DNA of 64,000 nt from Nostoc sp. MG11 (GTDB lineage: Bacteria; Cyanobacteriota; Cyanobacteriia; Cyanobacteriales; Nostocaceae). Position 1 is the stretch's first letter, and every line of letters starts with the position of its first letter. The notes beneath the pieces were generated by a model. That model saw only the letters and a list, made by a program, of their open reading frames with translations. It made no database searches and had not been told where the DNA came from. This document shows positions 35,446 through 43,794 of the stretch, one piece after another. The stretch lies in contig NZ_JACXXN010000006.1 of NCBI RefSeq assembly GCF_014904695.1, positions 62,001 to 126,000 on the forward strand. The letters run 5' to 3'. The position numbers and the translations under genes are program-made.

Positions 35446-35940
35446 TTACAGCAGGTACTTGGGTGGTGTCAACCAGAACATCTGACTACGACCCAAAACC
35501 GAGCCTGTTTCTGGTAGTTTTATCCCAATCATACCTGCTTTTTTCAAGACTAGACTGGCCTTGACCTCCCCCCAAAGAAGAATTTCCGCCCAATTGCTCA
35601 AACAAGGTTCATGTCCTACTAAAGCAAGTTGGGTATTTTGGGAAAAATTTCTGGGTTCTAGCCAGTCAGCCAACCAACCGGAAATTTGCCCATCAGGGGC
35701 AAGGTGAGTCGATTCCTCTAACTCGGAACTGAGTCTTTGTGCTATAAGAATTTCAGCAGTTTGGTGAGCACGTACTAGAGGACTAGTGACAATCAAATCA
35801 AATTGCAAACCCAGTTTTTTCATTCGCTGGGCAACTTTCTCGGTTTTTTGTAACCCTTCTTTGGTCAGACTTCGCTGTTCATCCTTGATACCAGCTTGTC
35901 TGTCTTCGGCGATGCCATGACGAATTAAGTAAAGTTCCAT
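35446..35940 (-). CDS. sixA: SixA-type phosphohistidine phosphatase
   Basis: A 164-residue histidine-phosphatase-superfamily protein. The RHG motif is at the N-terminus (LIRHGIAED, H8) and the second His lies in ALVGHEPCLSNW. The arginine of TSPLVRAHQTAEIL is also in place. SixA removes phosphate from histidines of HPt or PTS proteins; the target here is unknown, though a CheA with an HPt domain lies at 46.7 kb. Confidence 0.88.
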   Translation of the reverse strand: MELYLIRHGIAEDRQAGIKDEQRSLTKEGLQKTEKVAQRMKKLGLQFDLIVTSPLVRAHQTAEILIAQRLSSELEESTHLAPDGQISGWLADWLEPRNFSQNTQLALVGHEPCLSNWAEILLWGEVKASLVLKKAGMIGIKLPETGSVLGRSQMFWLTPPKYLL

Positions 35941-36090
35941 ACTCTGAATTTTGCGATCGCAGCGTGGCGTAGCGCGTGCTGAGTTAGTAGTTATGCTTGA
36001 TGTGAATTAACATATCCTAACCCTAATCATCATTACGTATTCGTTGATCTGCATCCGTTCGGTGCAGCACAGTATTGGGTGTTTTAAGTG

Positions 36091-36458
36091 TTATGAATAT
36101 GGCAATAGGTTTAAACCTTGAATAAACCTGTAATCCCGTTGCTTTTTTGTAATGAACGGGTAATTGCACACTATTGCTGTAGCTGCAATGAGACTATCAG
36201 CAATGAGCAAGCCATGACTTAAGCGATAAGACCGCAATAAATCAACTGCTCTGTCTGACACAGCCTGGTCAATCTTGATGATGTAAAAGTGCTTGAGGAA
36301 ATTTTCTAGTATTTGTAGTTCTGCTTTGTTAGCACAACCAATCATTAGTTCCATTTGTGTGACTATGCTAATTGCCAAGGCAGAACTGGCTTTCAAATTT
36401 TGCAAACAGGTTGCTGCTTCAAGAACACCGCGACCAGTATCAATATCTCCTTGTCCCT
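36091..36458 (-). pseudogene. 5'-truncated PIN-domain (VapC-like) toxin remnant
   Basis: The frame encodes the body and C-terminus of a PIN protein (AISIVTQMELMIGC, LLIADSLIAATAIV, FITKKQRDYRFI) but no acceptable start: the open part begins with TTG at 36405, and upstream the same frame reads GDIDTGRGVLEAATCL, which resembles the segment just after the first catalytic Asp of the family. The N-terminal beta strand with that Asp is missing, and the frame runs straight into the 3' end of the DHH gene (stop 36459). It was probably cut off by a deletion. No antitoxin gene is present. Confidence 0.75.
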
Positions 36459-37778
36459 CTACTCCGACTGAATTGGGTTGTCTTTGGGATTTACTAACCT
36501 CAGCAGCTTTTGCTTAATTTGAGCGTCAAAGACTTCCCATTTCATTTTCGCATAAGCAGAATTTTCATTACTGCCAGATAAGAAGCCCATTGGGATTTCA
36601 AAGCCACCTGCGCTTGTCCGTCCACCGCCAAAAAAGCGCCCAGTGCTATCTTGGCCAAAGGCTTCTTTGATGAATTCATCAGGGTCAAGGGTGAGTTTGG
36701 TGGTTCTTAAGGAGCCGATGACTATTTCCAGTTCTTCATCTTCATCGTGAACAATGCCGTAAACTACAGCAGTGTGGACGTTTTCTTCGGTGACGAGAAA
36801 ATCAGCAGCTTGTGGAATGGCGTCTCTGTCGTCGTAGCGTAAGTAACCCACACCAGCAATAGAAAAGTTATTTTGGACGATGCGATTTTTAAGCGATCGC
36901 TCGATCACATCCATTACCCGCTTGGAACGATTTGCTTGTAAAATCGCGTTGAGCAGTTGGGCGTCATAAAATCGACTTAGATATGCAGCTGCCATAAAAT
37001 CCTCTTCTTGCGCTTGCATTAGCCGATTTGTATCTGATCGCAAGCCATGCATCAAGGCAGTAGCACATTTGACATGTTGATTTATGCTGCTATCTAGAGC
37101 CAGTAATCCCGATTGTAAGTATTGAGTAAAAATTGTTGCTGTGGCTCGTACATAAGGACGAACATCCTCAAACTCTGAGTTGAGTTCTCCCTGTAAGCTG
37201 TGATGGTCGATCAGCGCTACTAAAGGAATTCCAGCCTGCTGTACCGCTGATAATAGCTGAGAAGTAGTTCCCTGATTATCAATTAGTACAAAACCTTGAT
37301 AAGATGACAAATCTTTACTTTTCAAGGTTTGCAGTGTCCAGCGTTGAACAGGCAAATTAGTCAGTCTCACCAAGGCAATATTCTCTTGGTGGCTTAAAGC
37401 GCCTGCATAAATGATTTCACATTTGATATCGTATTGCTGAGCAATTAACTGATAAGTCCAAGCAGAGGATAGAGCATCTGGATCAGGGAAATCTTGCAGG
37501 ATTACCAATTGGCGATCGTGTCGGTGCGCCAAGAGGGTTTTTTGCAGTTCTTCTGATTTCTGATTTGCCAGAGAATTACCACGCTGCGCTGGATAAGTGC
37601 CACCTTCACCTGTCGATAACGGTAAAGACGGGCGGGTAAGTGGAAGTTCCACTGGTTTCTCTATTTCAGGTTCATCTGAGTTTGGCTCTGTGGTTAATGA
37701 AAAACTATCAAACTGAGTAACAGGAGAATTCAAGTACATAGGAAACGTTGTTTGAAGTGTAAGGCTCCGTTGATTCAT
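36459..37778 (-). CDS. DHH/DHHA1 family phosphoesterase (NrnA-like)
   Basis: A 439-residue protein. Residues about 1-80 are a Pro/Ser-rich extension; the DHH domain follows with QDFPDPDALSSAWTYQLI and LIDHHSLQGE, and the C-terminal DHHA1 domain shows DSTGRFFGGGRTSAGGFEIP. Members degrade nanoRNAs, pAp or cyclic dinucleotides; which substrate applies is not decidable. A start inside the extension is possible. The gene's 3' end abuts the toxin remnant. Confidence 0.85.
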   Translation of the reverse strand: MNQRSLTLQTTFPMYLNSPVTQFDSFSLTTEPNSDEPEIEKPVELPLTRPSLPLSTGEGGTYPAQRGNSLANQKSEELQKTLLAHRHDRQLVILQDFPDPDALSSAWTYQLIAQQYDIKCEIIYAGALSHQENIALVRLTNLPVQRWTLQTLKSKDLSSYQGFVLIDNQGTTSQLLSAVQQAGIPLVALIDHHSLQGELNSEFEDVRPYVRATATIFTQYLQSGLLALDSSINQHVKCATALMHGLRSDTNRLMQAQEEDFMAAAYLSRFYDAQLLNAILQANRSKRVMDVIERSLKNRIVQNNFSIAGVGYLRYDDRDAIPQAADFLVTEENVHTAVVYGIVHDEDEELEIVIGSLRTTKLTLDPDEFIKEAFGQDSTGRFFGGGRTSAGGFEIPMGFLSGSNENSAYAKMKWEVFDAQIKQKLLRLVNPKDNPIQSE

Positions 37779-38489
37779 TAAAAAATACTAAAATTAACAA
37801 TTTACTGATTTAGTCATATATTATAATTTTCGCAAAAATATAAAATCATTGCACTATATACCTAAGTATATTTTTTGTTAGTAGCAGTGCTACCACACTT
37901 ATCAATCAACTAAATCCATCCAGAACGTATGTCAGTTCTACAAATAATGACTTCGTATATCTCTGACTGTATCTGGAACACAAATTTTTTTCTCTTCTAT
38001 AGTTTGAATAAACTGAATTTTTGTTTAAAGTTGCTCGCTAACCTCAAAATTTATCTCACTTAAGGTATACTAACCACCTCGCACTTTGTACTCAATTTTT
38101 TATTTGACAGCCTTTTATTATGTCAATATTCTCATCCTTGTGATTAATGAGCAATTAACAATTGTTTTTAACGAAATACGCTTTTTTCGTATCTACATCA
38201 TTTTGAATAAATTAAAGCGCATTTCAGTTATTTTTCACTTTCATGAGGTAAAATAATAGGCTGTTACCTTGATCGCTGAAATTTGTGCAAATTACTTTAT
38301 CTCCTAATGCCTGAAAACTTACCTCACAAGCCTCAGACAATTCTTACGCAGGGAACAAGCGATCAAGGTCAAATGCATTCAGTAAAAGTTTAGCTGCCCT
38401 CCAAAAGGATAGACAGCTATGGCAACAAACAAGCAAAGAGATCAACAGATGACTATTCTTCTGCGCTTCTGGGGCTAAATTGCTTCATG
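37779..38489. other. intergenic, 0.7 kb, AT-rich
   Basis: No credible gene. The left part is the promoter side of the DHH gene and is very AT-rich (70 percent or more by eye). The right part contains a large inverted repeat (38267-38368) and a small hairpin at about 38391-38417, described separately. Confidence 0.5.
38267..38368. other. possible structured RNA bounded by an 11-bp inverted repeat
   Basis: CCTTGATCGCT (38267-38277) is exactly mirrored by AGCGATCAAGG (38358-38368), enclosing 80 nt that contain a further palindrome AATTTG-TG-CAAATT. A second hairpin TAGCTG...CAGCTA follows. This would be a closed structure on either strand. No known RNA family (tmRNA, SRP, RNase P, Yfr1) is recognised. 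Confidence 0.3.
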
Positions 38490-38987
38490 TCAAAGACCAA
38501 TAACATACTTTTGCCATTCTTGGTGCAGTCCACTCTTGAGATGTTTACTAACCTCGAAATAGAGGCTGCTGTAAGGTTGACGGGGGGGATGACGCAAAGG
38601 CATATGGGCTTCGTGGGGCGTGCGGTTGCCTTTTTTAACATTGCAACGGACACAAGCTGTAACAATGTTCTCCCAAGTGTCACCCCCGCCGCGCGATCGC
38701 GGTATCACATGGTCTAGGGTCAATTCATCCCCTGTGTAACCGCAATATTGACACGTGTGACCGTCACGGTGCAGTATATTTCGGCGGGTCAGGGGAATTT
38801 CCTTATAGGGAACGCGCACATAGTGACGCAAACGGATCACAGTTGGCAGCGGGAAATCCGAGTACAGGAATTTACCGTTATGTTCCACGCGTTCTGCTTT
38901 GCCCTTGATTAACAGAACCGTAGCGCGACGCCAGCTCGTTATGTTGAGCGGTTCGTAAGAAGCGTTTAAGACTAAAACCTTCCCCAT
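38490..38987 (-). CDS. HNH endonuclease
   Basis: A 165-residue protein with a complete HNH domain: zinc ligands CQYC (C79, C82) and CVRC (C112, C115), catalytic DH (D92-H93) and N107. The N-terminal 60 residues (VLVLNASYEPLNITSWRRA) are the conserved extension seen in a widespread bacterial HNH family of unknown role; it is nearly universal in cyanobacteria and not obviously part of a restriction system. It stands alone. Confidence 0.9.
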   Translation of the reverse strand: MGKVLVLNASYEPLNITSWRRATVLLIKGKAERVEHNGKFLYSDFPLPTVIRLRHYVRVPYKEIPLTRRNILHRDGHTCQYCGYTGDELTLDHVIPRSRGGGDTWENIVTACVRCNVKKGNRTPHEAHMPLRHPPRQPYSSLYFEVSKHLKSGLHQEWQKYVIGL

Positions 38988-39442
38988 TGATCTGCGCTCA
39001 GGGTATTAGTTTTACATATATTAACACAAATATACTCTGCCAGAGAGAGAAGAATAAATTATACTTCCGAGATAATTCAAGAATTAAATTTGGGAGACAA
39101 GAGATAAGAGTCAGGAGAACTTATCCACAAAGGGATGAGATTTGAATATCGGATTGCAATTCCGATTCTACTCGTTGTCCAGGGGGTTTGTAGCAGTGAG
39201 TCAGGAAATATTCGTAGAGGAATAATTATGGACAGCAGTTGCTACTATCCGGGAATACTAGGAGCCAACCTGACTTCTGACTATCCAAGGGAAAGTGCAT
39301 TGCAAGTAACTAAAAACCGCTATAAGCATCTTGTATCAATTCCCGGATGAACGGTAAACTTCCTGTTTAATCTGATATCGCTTCTCAGAGCGTCAATAGA
39401 TATTCTGGATGTTTAGCAGTGGTGTGATAGGAGTTAGTGAAA
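38988..39442. other. intergenic upstream of alr
   Basis: A 450-bp gap between the divergent HNH and alr genes. Apart from one possible 40-codon frame (39228-39350) nothing is recognised. Confidence 0.4.
39228..39350 (+). CDS. possible 40-aa small protein
   Basis: ATG at 39228 is preceded at a good distance by GAGG (39217-39220). The product (MDSSCYYPGILGAN...KHLVSIPG) has no recognised family and no membrane segment. It would be co-directional with alr. Evidence is only the ribosome site and an open frame. Confidence 0.25.
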   Translation: MDSSCYYPGILGANLTSDYPRESALQVTKNRYKHLVSIPG

Positions 39443-40630
39443 ATGTTAAGCCGCAAGCAAACCCCTGGTGTAGTTTCTAATCAGCAATGCGACACTTATG
39501 CGTGGTTCTCACAACGAGCTTGGGTAGAAATTGATTTGGGGGCGTTGTCGTACAATGTACAGCAGCTAGTACAGTTTTTATCGCCGCGGACTCAGCTAAT
39601 GGCAGTGGTGAAAGCTGATGCCTATGGGCATGGAGCCGTAACAGTTGCCCAGACAGTACTACAATCTGGAGCAAGTTTGTTAGGAGTGGCTACAGTTCCA
39701 GAGGCTATTCAATTGCGAGAAGGCGGGATTAAAGCTCCAATTTTGATTTTAGGGGCAACCCATACACCAGAGCAAATTCATGCGATCGCTCACTGGAAAC
39801 TTCAGCCAACATTGTGCAGCCCCAAACAAGCTTTGGTATTTTCCAACATCCTAGAAGAGATGAACTATGATTCACCCGTACCTGTACATATTAAATTAGA
39901 CACGGGAATGTCTAGGTTGGGAACTAACTGGCAAGAAGCGGGTGAGTTTGTGCAGTTGGTGCAACGGTTACCACATCTTTCTATTGCCAGCGTCTATTCT
40001 CATTTGGCAACAGCCGATAGTTTTGACACCACAGTCATGAAAGAACAGCATAGCCGATTTGAGGAAGCGATCGCTCACATCAAGGCAATGGGAATACAAC
40101 CACCCTGTTTGCACTTGGCAAACTCAGCGGCAGCTCTCACAGATCGAACATTGCACTACGATATTATCAGAGCAGGTTTAGCGATTTACGGACTCTACCC
40201 AGCACCTCATTTACAAAATGTGATCGACCTGAAGCCAGTTTTACAACTTAATGCGCGAATCACTCAAGTAAAAACAATTTCCCCAGGAACCGGTGTCAGC
40301 TATAACCATCAATTTATTGCCCCGCGTGAACTTCGCCTCGCCGTCGTGGGAATTGGTTATGCTGATGGTGTCCCTCGAAACCTTTCCAATAAAATGCAGG
40401 TGTTAATTCGTGGTCAACGAGTGTCACAGATCGGGACAATTACAATGGATCAGCTGATGCTGGATGTAAGTGCCATACCCAACGTCCAAGAAGGAGAAGT
40501 TGTCACTTTACTGGGAGAACAGGGAAACGAACAAATCTCAGCGGACGATTGGGCTGAACAATTAAATACTATTTCTTGGGAAATTCTTTGTGGTTTCAAG
40601 CATCGTCTGCCTCGTGTTGCAGTTATGTAA
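39443..40630 (+). CDS. alr: alanine racemase
   Basis: A PLP enzyme interconverting L- and D-alanine for peptidoglycan, about 395 residues. The PLP lysine is K57 in AVVKADAYGHG, substrate-side residues are in KLDTGMSRLG, and the catalytic Tyr region is GIGYADGVPR. ATG 39443 is preferred over the in-frame GTG 39437 six bases earlier. Length is normal, with a short N-terminal extension. Confidence 0.96.
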   Translation: MLSRKQTPGVVSNQQCDTYAWFSQRAWVEIDLGALSYNVQQLVQFLSPRTQLMAVVKADAYGHGAVTVAQTVLQSGASLLGVATVPEAIQLREGGIKAPILILGATHTPEQIHAIAHWKLQPTLCSPKQALVFSNILEEMNYDSPVPVHIKLDTGMSRLGTNWQEAGEFVQLVQRLPHLSIASVYSHLATADSFDTTVMKEQHSRFEEAIAHIKAMGIQPPCLHLANSAAALTDRTLHYDIIRAGLAIYGLYPAPHLQNVIDLKPVLQLNARITQVKTISPGTGVSYNHQFIAPRELRLAVVGIGYADGVPRNLSNKMQVLIRGQRVSQIGTITMDQLMLDVSAIPNVQEGEVVTLLGEQGNEQISADDWAEQLNTISWEILCGFKHRLPRVAVM

Positions 40631-40723
40631 GCATGGGGCCTTGGCATTGGGCATGGGGTTTCTTCCCCATTCCCTAATACCTATTCCCATAAACAATTTT
40701 TTATGGTACTATAGTAAACTGAT

Positions 40724-40805
40724 GCGGATGTGGCGGAATTGGCAGACGCGCTAGATTTAGGTTCTAGTTCCGAAAGGAGTGAAGGTTCAAGTCCTTTCAT
40801 CCGCA
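40724..40805 (+). tRNA. tRNA-Leu (anticodon UAG)
   Basis: The acceptor stem GCGGATG pairs with CATCCGC, the anticodon arm is CTAGA-TTTAGGT-TCTAG with TAG in the loop, a long variable arm follows (class II tRNA), and the T-loop is GGTTCAAGTCC. The discriminator is A and CCA is not encoded. It reads CUA/CUN leucine codons. Confidence 0.96.
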
Positions 40806-41713
40806 CTTTTGAGAGATTGCCATATCCTAACTGGGCGTAGAAAATTTAGAATTTACGTATCCAAATTGATGTTACAAACGGGCATAATTTAGATTGGTCT
40901 AATGTTTTGTGCGACCTAGTGTCACAATACATCGAGATGAAGCGATGCCCAATGCTTTTAAATCTCAGTACTCAATTAAATAAAATATACAAAGATGCTG
41001 AAAACGCAAAATGTCAATCTCAGTAACACTGAACATTTGTTAAAAGTATAAATAGTCTTAATTTAATTACGGTAATATACTAGGAAAATTGCCCGCATAA
41101 ACGGTAAAAGCAATACTAGCTTTGAATTATATTTGCAAACCTCTTGATTTAAATAAATACAAATTATACCTTGTATCAAATAGTACTAATCAATAATGAC
41201 TGACTTCATCAAAATTGTAGAGATTATCACCTTGACAGAACTAAAATAGACAGTAACAACAGTCAAAACTGAAGAAATTTATTATCAAAATTCATATATT
41301 CTAAATAATTTTACTTAGATTGTCTGAAAGTTTATCTGAATTAAGTCCTAGTATTCGCTTACGAGTAAATACTGGGACTTAACTATATTAATGTCAATAA
41401 AATCAGTATTATTCCTGTAGTCAGATAGGGGTCACTCAATGGAAAGTGGCTTCATCTAGTCTTGACATTTTTGTGCATTATTCTCTAAACGTGTTTATTA
41501 ATCTCAGTAGTGGTAAGTAAAATAACAGCAACTTATGAGTTTACTGAGATTTGAAAATCTGAAAATAATTCTGCTGTGGACTCTTACCACAAAACTGGAT
41601 ATGAACTTCTGTATGTTTATGATACGAAAATTTAACTTCATATTTAATTTTAATTGTGGAAGAAAGCTACTGCACGAATTAAGCTTACACATATCGAATT
41701 TAGCTGAAGTAAA
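40806..41713. other. intergenic, 0.9 kb, upstream of the chemotaxis operon
   Basis: Long AT-rich gap with no convincing gene; two 60-codon frames on opposite strands at about 41504-41717 are mutual shadows and AT-biased. It holds the hairpin at 41341-41382 and presumably the promoter of the chemotaxis-like operon. Confidence 0.5.
41341..41382. repeat. strong hairpin, 15-bp stem, upstream of the chemotaxis operon
   Basis: TTAAGTCCTAGTATT is mirrored by AATACTGGGACTTAA with a 12-nt loop; 14 of 15 positions pair and the other is a G-T pair on one strand. No T-tract follows, so it is not a simple terminator. Confidence 0.6.
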
Positions 41714-42787
41714 ATGAGCACAACTCCTATAGGTAGCTACAGGTTGTTCCAGAAACTACATCCGCTATCTCTGTTGGCACAATTAACCAGCCGACATGCT
41801 ACAGGTTGTTTACGGGTATTTACCGGGACAGTTTCTTGGTCAATCTATCTAGAGGACGGTAAACTTACTTATGCCTCCTATTCAGATAAACTGTTTGAGC
41901 GGCTTGATAGTCACTTGCGACGCTTGAGCCAGCAAATTCCCGCTCTCAACAGCGCTACTCGCGTGCAGATGCGGCTGAGGTTTGAAAATCAGAATGAAAA
42001 TCAATCGATAGTGAATGCAGATTATCAAGCTATTTCTTGGTTAGTTAATCAGAATTACATCACCTCTGTGCAAGCAGGAAACCTGATAGATGAATTGGCG
42101 AAAGAAGTGCTGGAGTCATTTCTGTGCTTAAAAGAAGGGAGCTATGAATTTAATCCTGAAGACTCCTTGAATGAACTACCAAAGTTCTGTCGCCTAGATT
42201 TGCGGCTACTAGTTGAACATTGTCAAAAGCAGCTACGAACTCGGCAAAATATCCAGTCATCAATTCCTGCGGCTGGGAGTTCCCAAGTTTCGCCTACAAC
42301 GCAGCCGCCTCAAGTTCAGCCACAACTGCAAATAAAACTTGGGCAACAATTGCCTAAAAAAATTAATTTTGATCTTCCTGATAATAAGAATAATAAAACT
42401 ACTCAATCATCTATTGGCAAGACCCTCTATACAATTGCCTGCATTGATGATAGCCAAACAGTCTTGAATTCTATCAAACATTTTTTGGATGAAAACACAT
42501 TCTCGGTTGTGATGATCAATGATCCAGTGAAAGCTTTAATGCAAATTCTTCGGAGTAAACCAGACCTGATTTTACTAGATGTGGAAATGCCAAGTTTAGA
42601 TGGATATGAGCTATGTTCATTATTACGAAAACATTCAGCTTTTAAAAATACGCCCATTATTATGGTGACTGGCAGAACAGGATTTATCGACAGGGCAAAA
42701 GCCAAAATGGTCAGATCATCAGGCTATTTGACTAAACCTTTTACACAATCAGATTTACTAAAAATGGTTTTTAAATACATTGGTTAA
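41714..42787 (+). CDS. PatA-type response regulator (PATAN-like domain plus REC)
   Basis: A 357-residue protein: an N-terminal DUF4388/PATAN domain (about 1-185, e.g. TSRHATGCLRVFTGTVSWSIYLEDG), a Gln/Pro-rich linker, and a C-terminal receiver (about 233-355) with IACIDDSQ, the phospho-acceptor in LILLDVEMPSLDG, and KPFTQ. It matches the first gene of cyanobacterial pix/hmp loci (PixG/PatA-like), which control phototaxis or hormogonium motility. It heads five co-directional genes. Confidence 0.88.
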   Translation: MSTTPIGSYRLFQKLHPLSLLAQLTSRHATGCLRVFTGTVSWSIYLEDGKLTYASYSDKLFERLDSHLRRLSQQIPALNSATRVQMRLRFENQNENQSIVNADYQAISWLVNQNYITSVQAGNLIDELAKEVLESFLCLKEGSYEFNPEDSLNELPKFCRLDLRLLVEHCQKQLRTRQNIQSSIPAAGSSQVSPTTQPPQVQPQLQIKLGQQLPKKINFDLPDNKNNKTTQSSIGKTLYTIACIDDSQTVLNSIKHFLDENTFSVVMINDPVKALMQILRSKPDLILLDVEMPSLDGYELCSLLRKHSAFKNTPIIMVTGRTGFIDRAKAKMVRSSGYLTKPFTQSDLLKMVFKYIG

Positions 42788-42856
42788 TTTAGTAGTAATA
42801 GTAAATAAAAATAATCAAATTTAATAGTTTTAAGTTAGTTTTTAGGAGATTTAGTA

Positions 42857-43234
42857 GTGAGCCTGATTTTACTTGGCACAATTCTAATTGTAGAAGATTC
42901 TCCCAGCGAATTGGAACTAATGAGCCATTATCTCAAAGAGAGTGGTTACAACGTAATTAAAGCTACTGGTGCAAAAGAAGCTTTAGAAAAAGCTGCGTCA
43001 CAAAAGCCCGATGTGATTGTTACCGATGTGGTTATGCCTGAAATGAGTGGATTTGAATTGTGTCGCTCTTTGAGAAGAAACCCAATTACTGAAAAAGTGC
43101 CGATTGTGATTTGCAGTTCTAAAAATCAGGAGATTGACCGATTTTGGGCGATGAAACAAGGTGCTGATGCTTATATAACAAAACCTTACACTCGTGACCA
43201 TCTCCTGCATACTATTAAATCAGTGGTAATTTGA
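42857..43234 (+). CDS. CheY-like response regulator (PixH/HmpB-like)
   Basis: A 125-residue stand-alone receiver with ILIVEDSPSEL, phospho-acceptor in VIVTDVVMPEMSG, and the conserved Lys in YITKPYTRDH. Start GTG 42857 follows AGGAG (42843-42847). Second gene of the chemotaxis-like operon; expected to receive phosphate from the CheA hybrid at 46.7 kb and act on type IV pili. Confidence 0.9.
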   Translation: MSLILLGTILIVEDSPSELELMSHYLKESGYNVIKATGAKEALEKAASQKPDVIVTDVVMPEMSGFELCRSLRRNPITEKVPIVICSSKNQEIDRFWAMKQGADAYITKPYTRDHLLHTIKSVVI

Positions 43235-43238
43235 ATCA

Positions 43239-43736
43239 ATGACTAGTTCAAAAATTACACTTTCCTCGAAACAAACCTACAATAATTCGGGAGATGGCTA
43301 TCTGAAGTTTCAACTAAATCAGCAGACTGCTGCTGTTTTATCGATGAAGTATACGCAAGAAGCGATTATTGTGCCTGTTGAGTCTGTAACCTCGATGCCA
43401 AATATGCCCGCCTGTATACTAGGATTAATGAATTGGCGGAGTCGGATAATTTGGGTAATTGATCTGCCAAGAATGCTAAATTTACAATCCCTAGATAATA
43501 GACTACGGCAGTACAATGCAATTGTTATCAGAGTGGAATCGCTGCTGTTGGGCTTAGTTGTGCAAGAAATCAAAGGTACAACTAAGTTCTTATCTGATGA
43601 TGTTCATTCTCCTGTGGGACAGGTTGCATCTAGTTTAGTTCCTTATTTACGTGGCTGTGTTGTGCAACAGAAAGAAATATTATTGGTATTAGATGCACAG
43701 GCGATTGTGCAGTCTTCCATTCTCCGCAGTGATTAG
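43239..43736 (+). CDS. CheW-like adaptor (PixI/HmpC-like)
   Basis: A 165-residue CheW-domain protein beginning 4 bp after the preceding gene. The fold is recognised from YLKFQLNQQTAAVLSMKYTQ, ILGLMNWRSRIIWVIDLPRML and the conserved LLGLVVQEIKG. It links the methyl-accepting protein to CheA. Confidence 0.88.
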   Translation: MTSSKITLSSKQTYNNSGDGYLKFQLNQQTAAVLSMKYTQEAIIVPVESVTSMPNMPACILGLMNWRSRIIWVIDLPRMLNLQSLDNRLRQYNAIVIRVESLLLGLVVQEIKGTTKFLSDDVHSPVGQVASSLVPYLRGCVVQQKEILLVLDAQAIVQSSILRSD

Positions 43737-43794
43737 GGTCTACTACTAAAAAGATTTTTAGTGTTCTTATTCACATACTTAGGGGAAATCCTTT

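Noticed and set aside
38255-38425. tmRNA, 6S RNA or SRP RNA
   Set aside because: None of the diagnostic motifs (tag sequence and tRNA-like ends, GGAAGGAAGCAG-type SRP loop, 6S bubble) could be seen; kept only as an unnamed structure.
41504-41717. Two 60-62 codon frames on opposite strands before the chemotaxis operon
   Set aside because: They are shadows of each other in AT-rich DNA (Phe/Ile/Asn/Lys-rich) and have no supporting signals.
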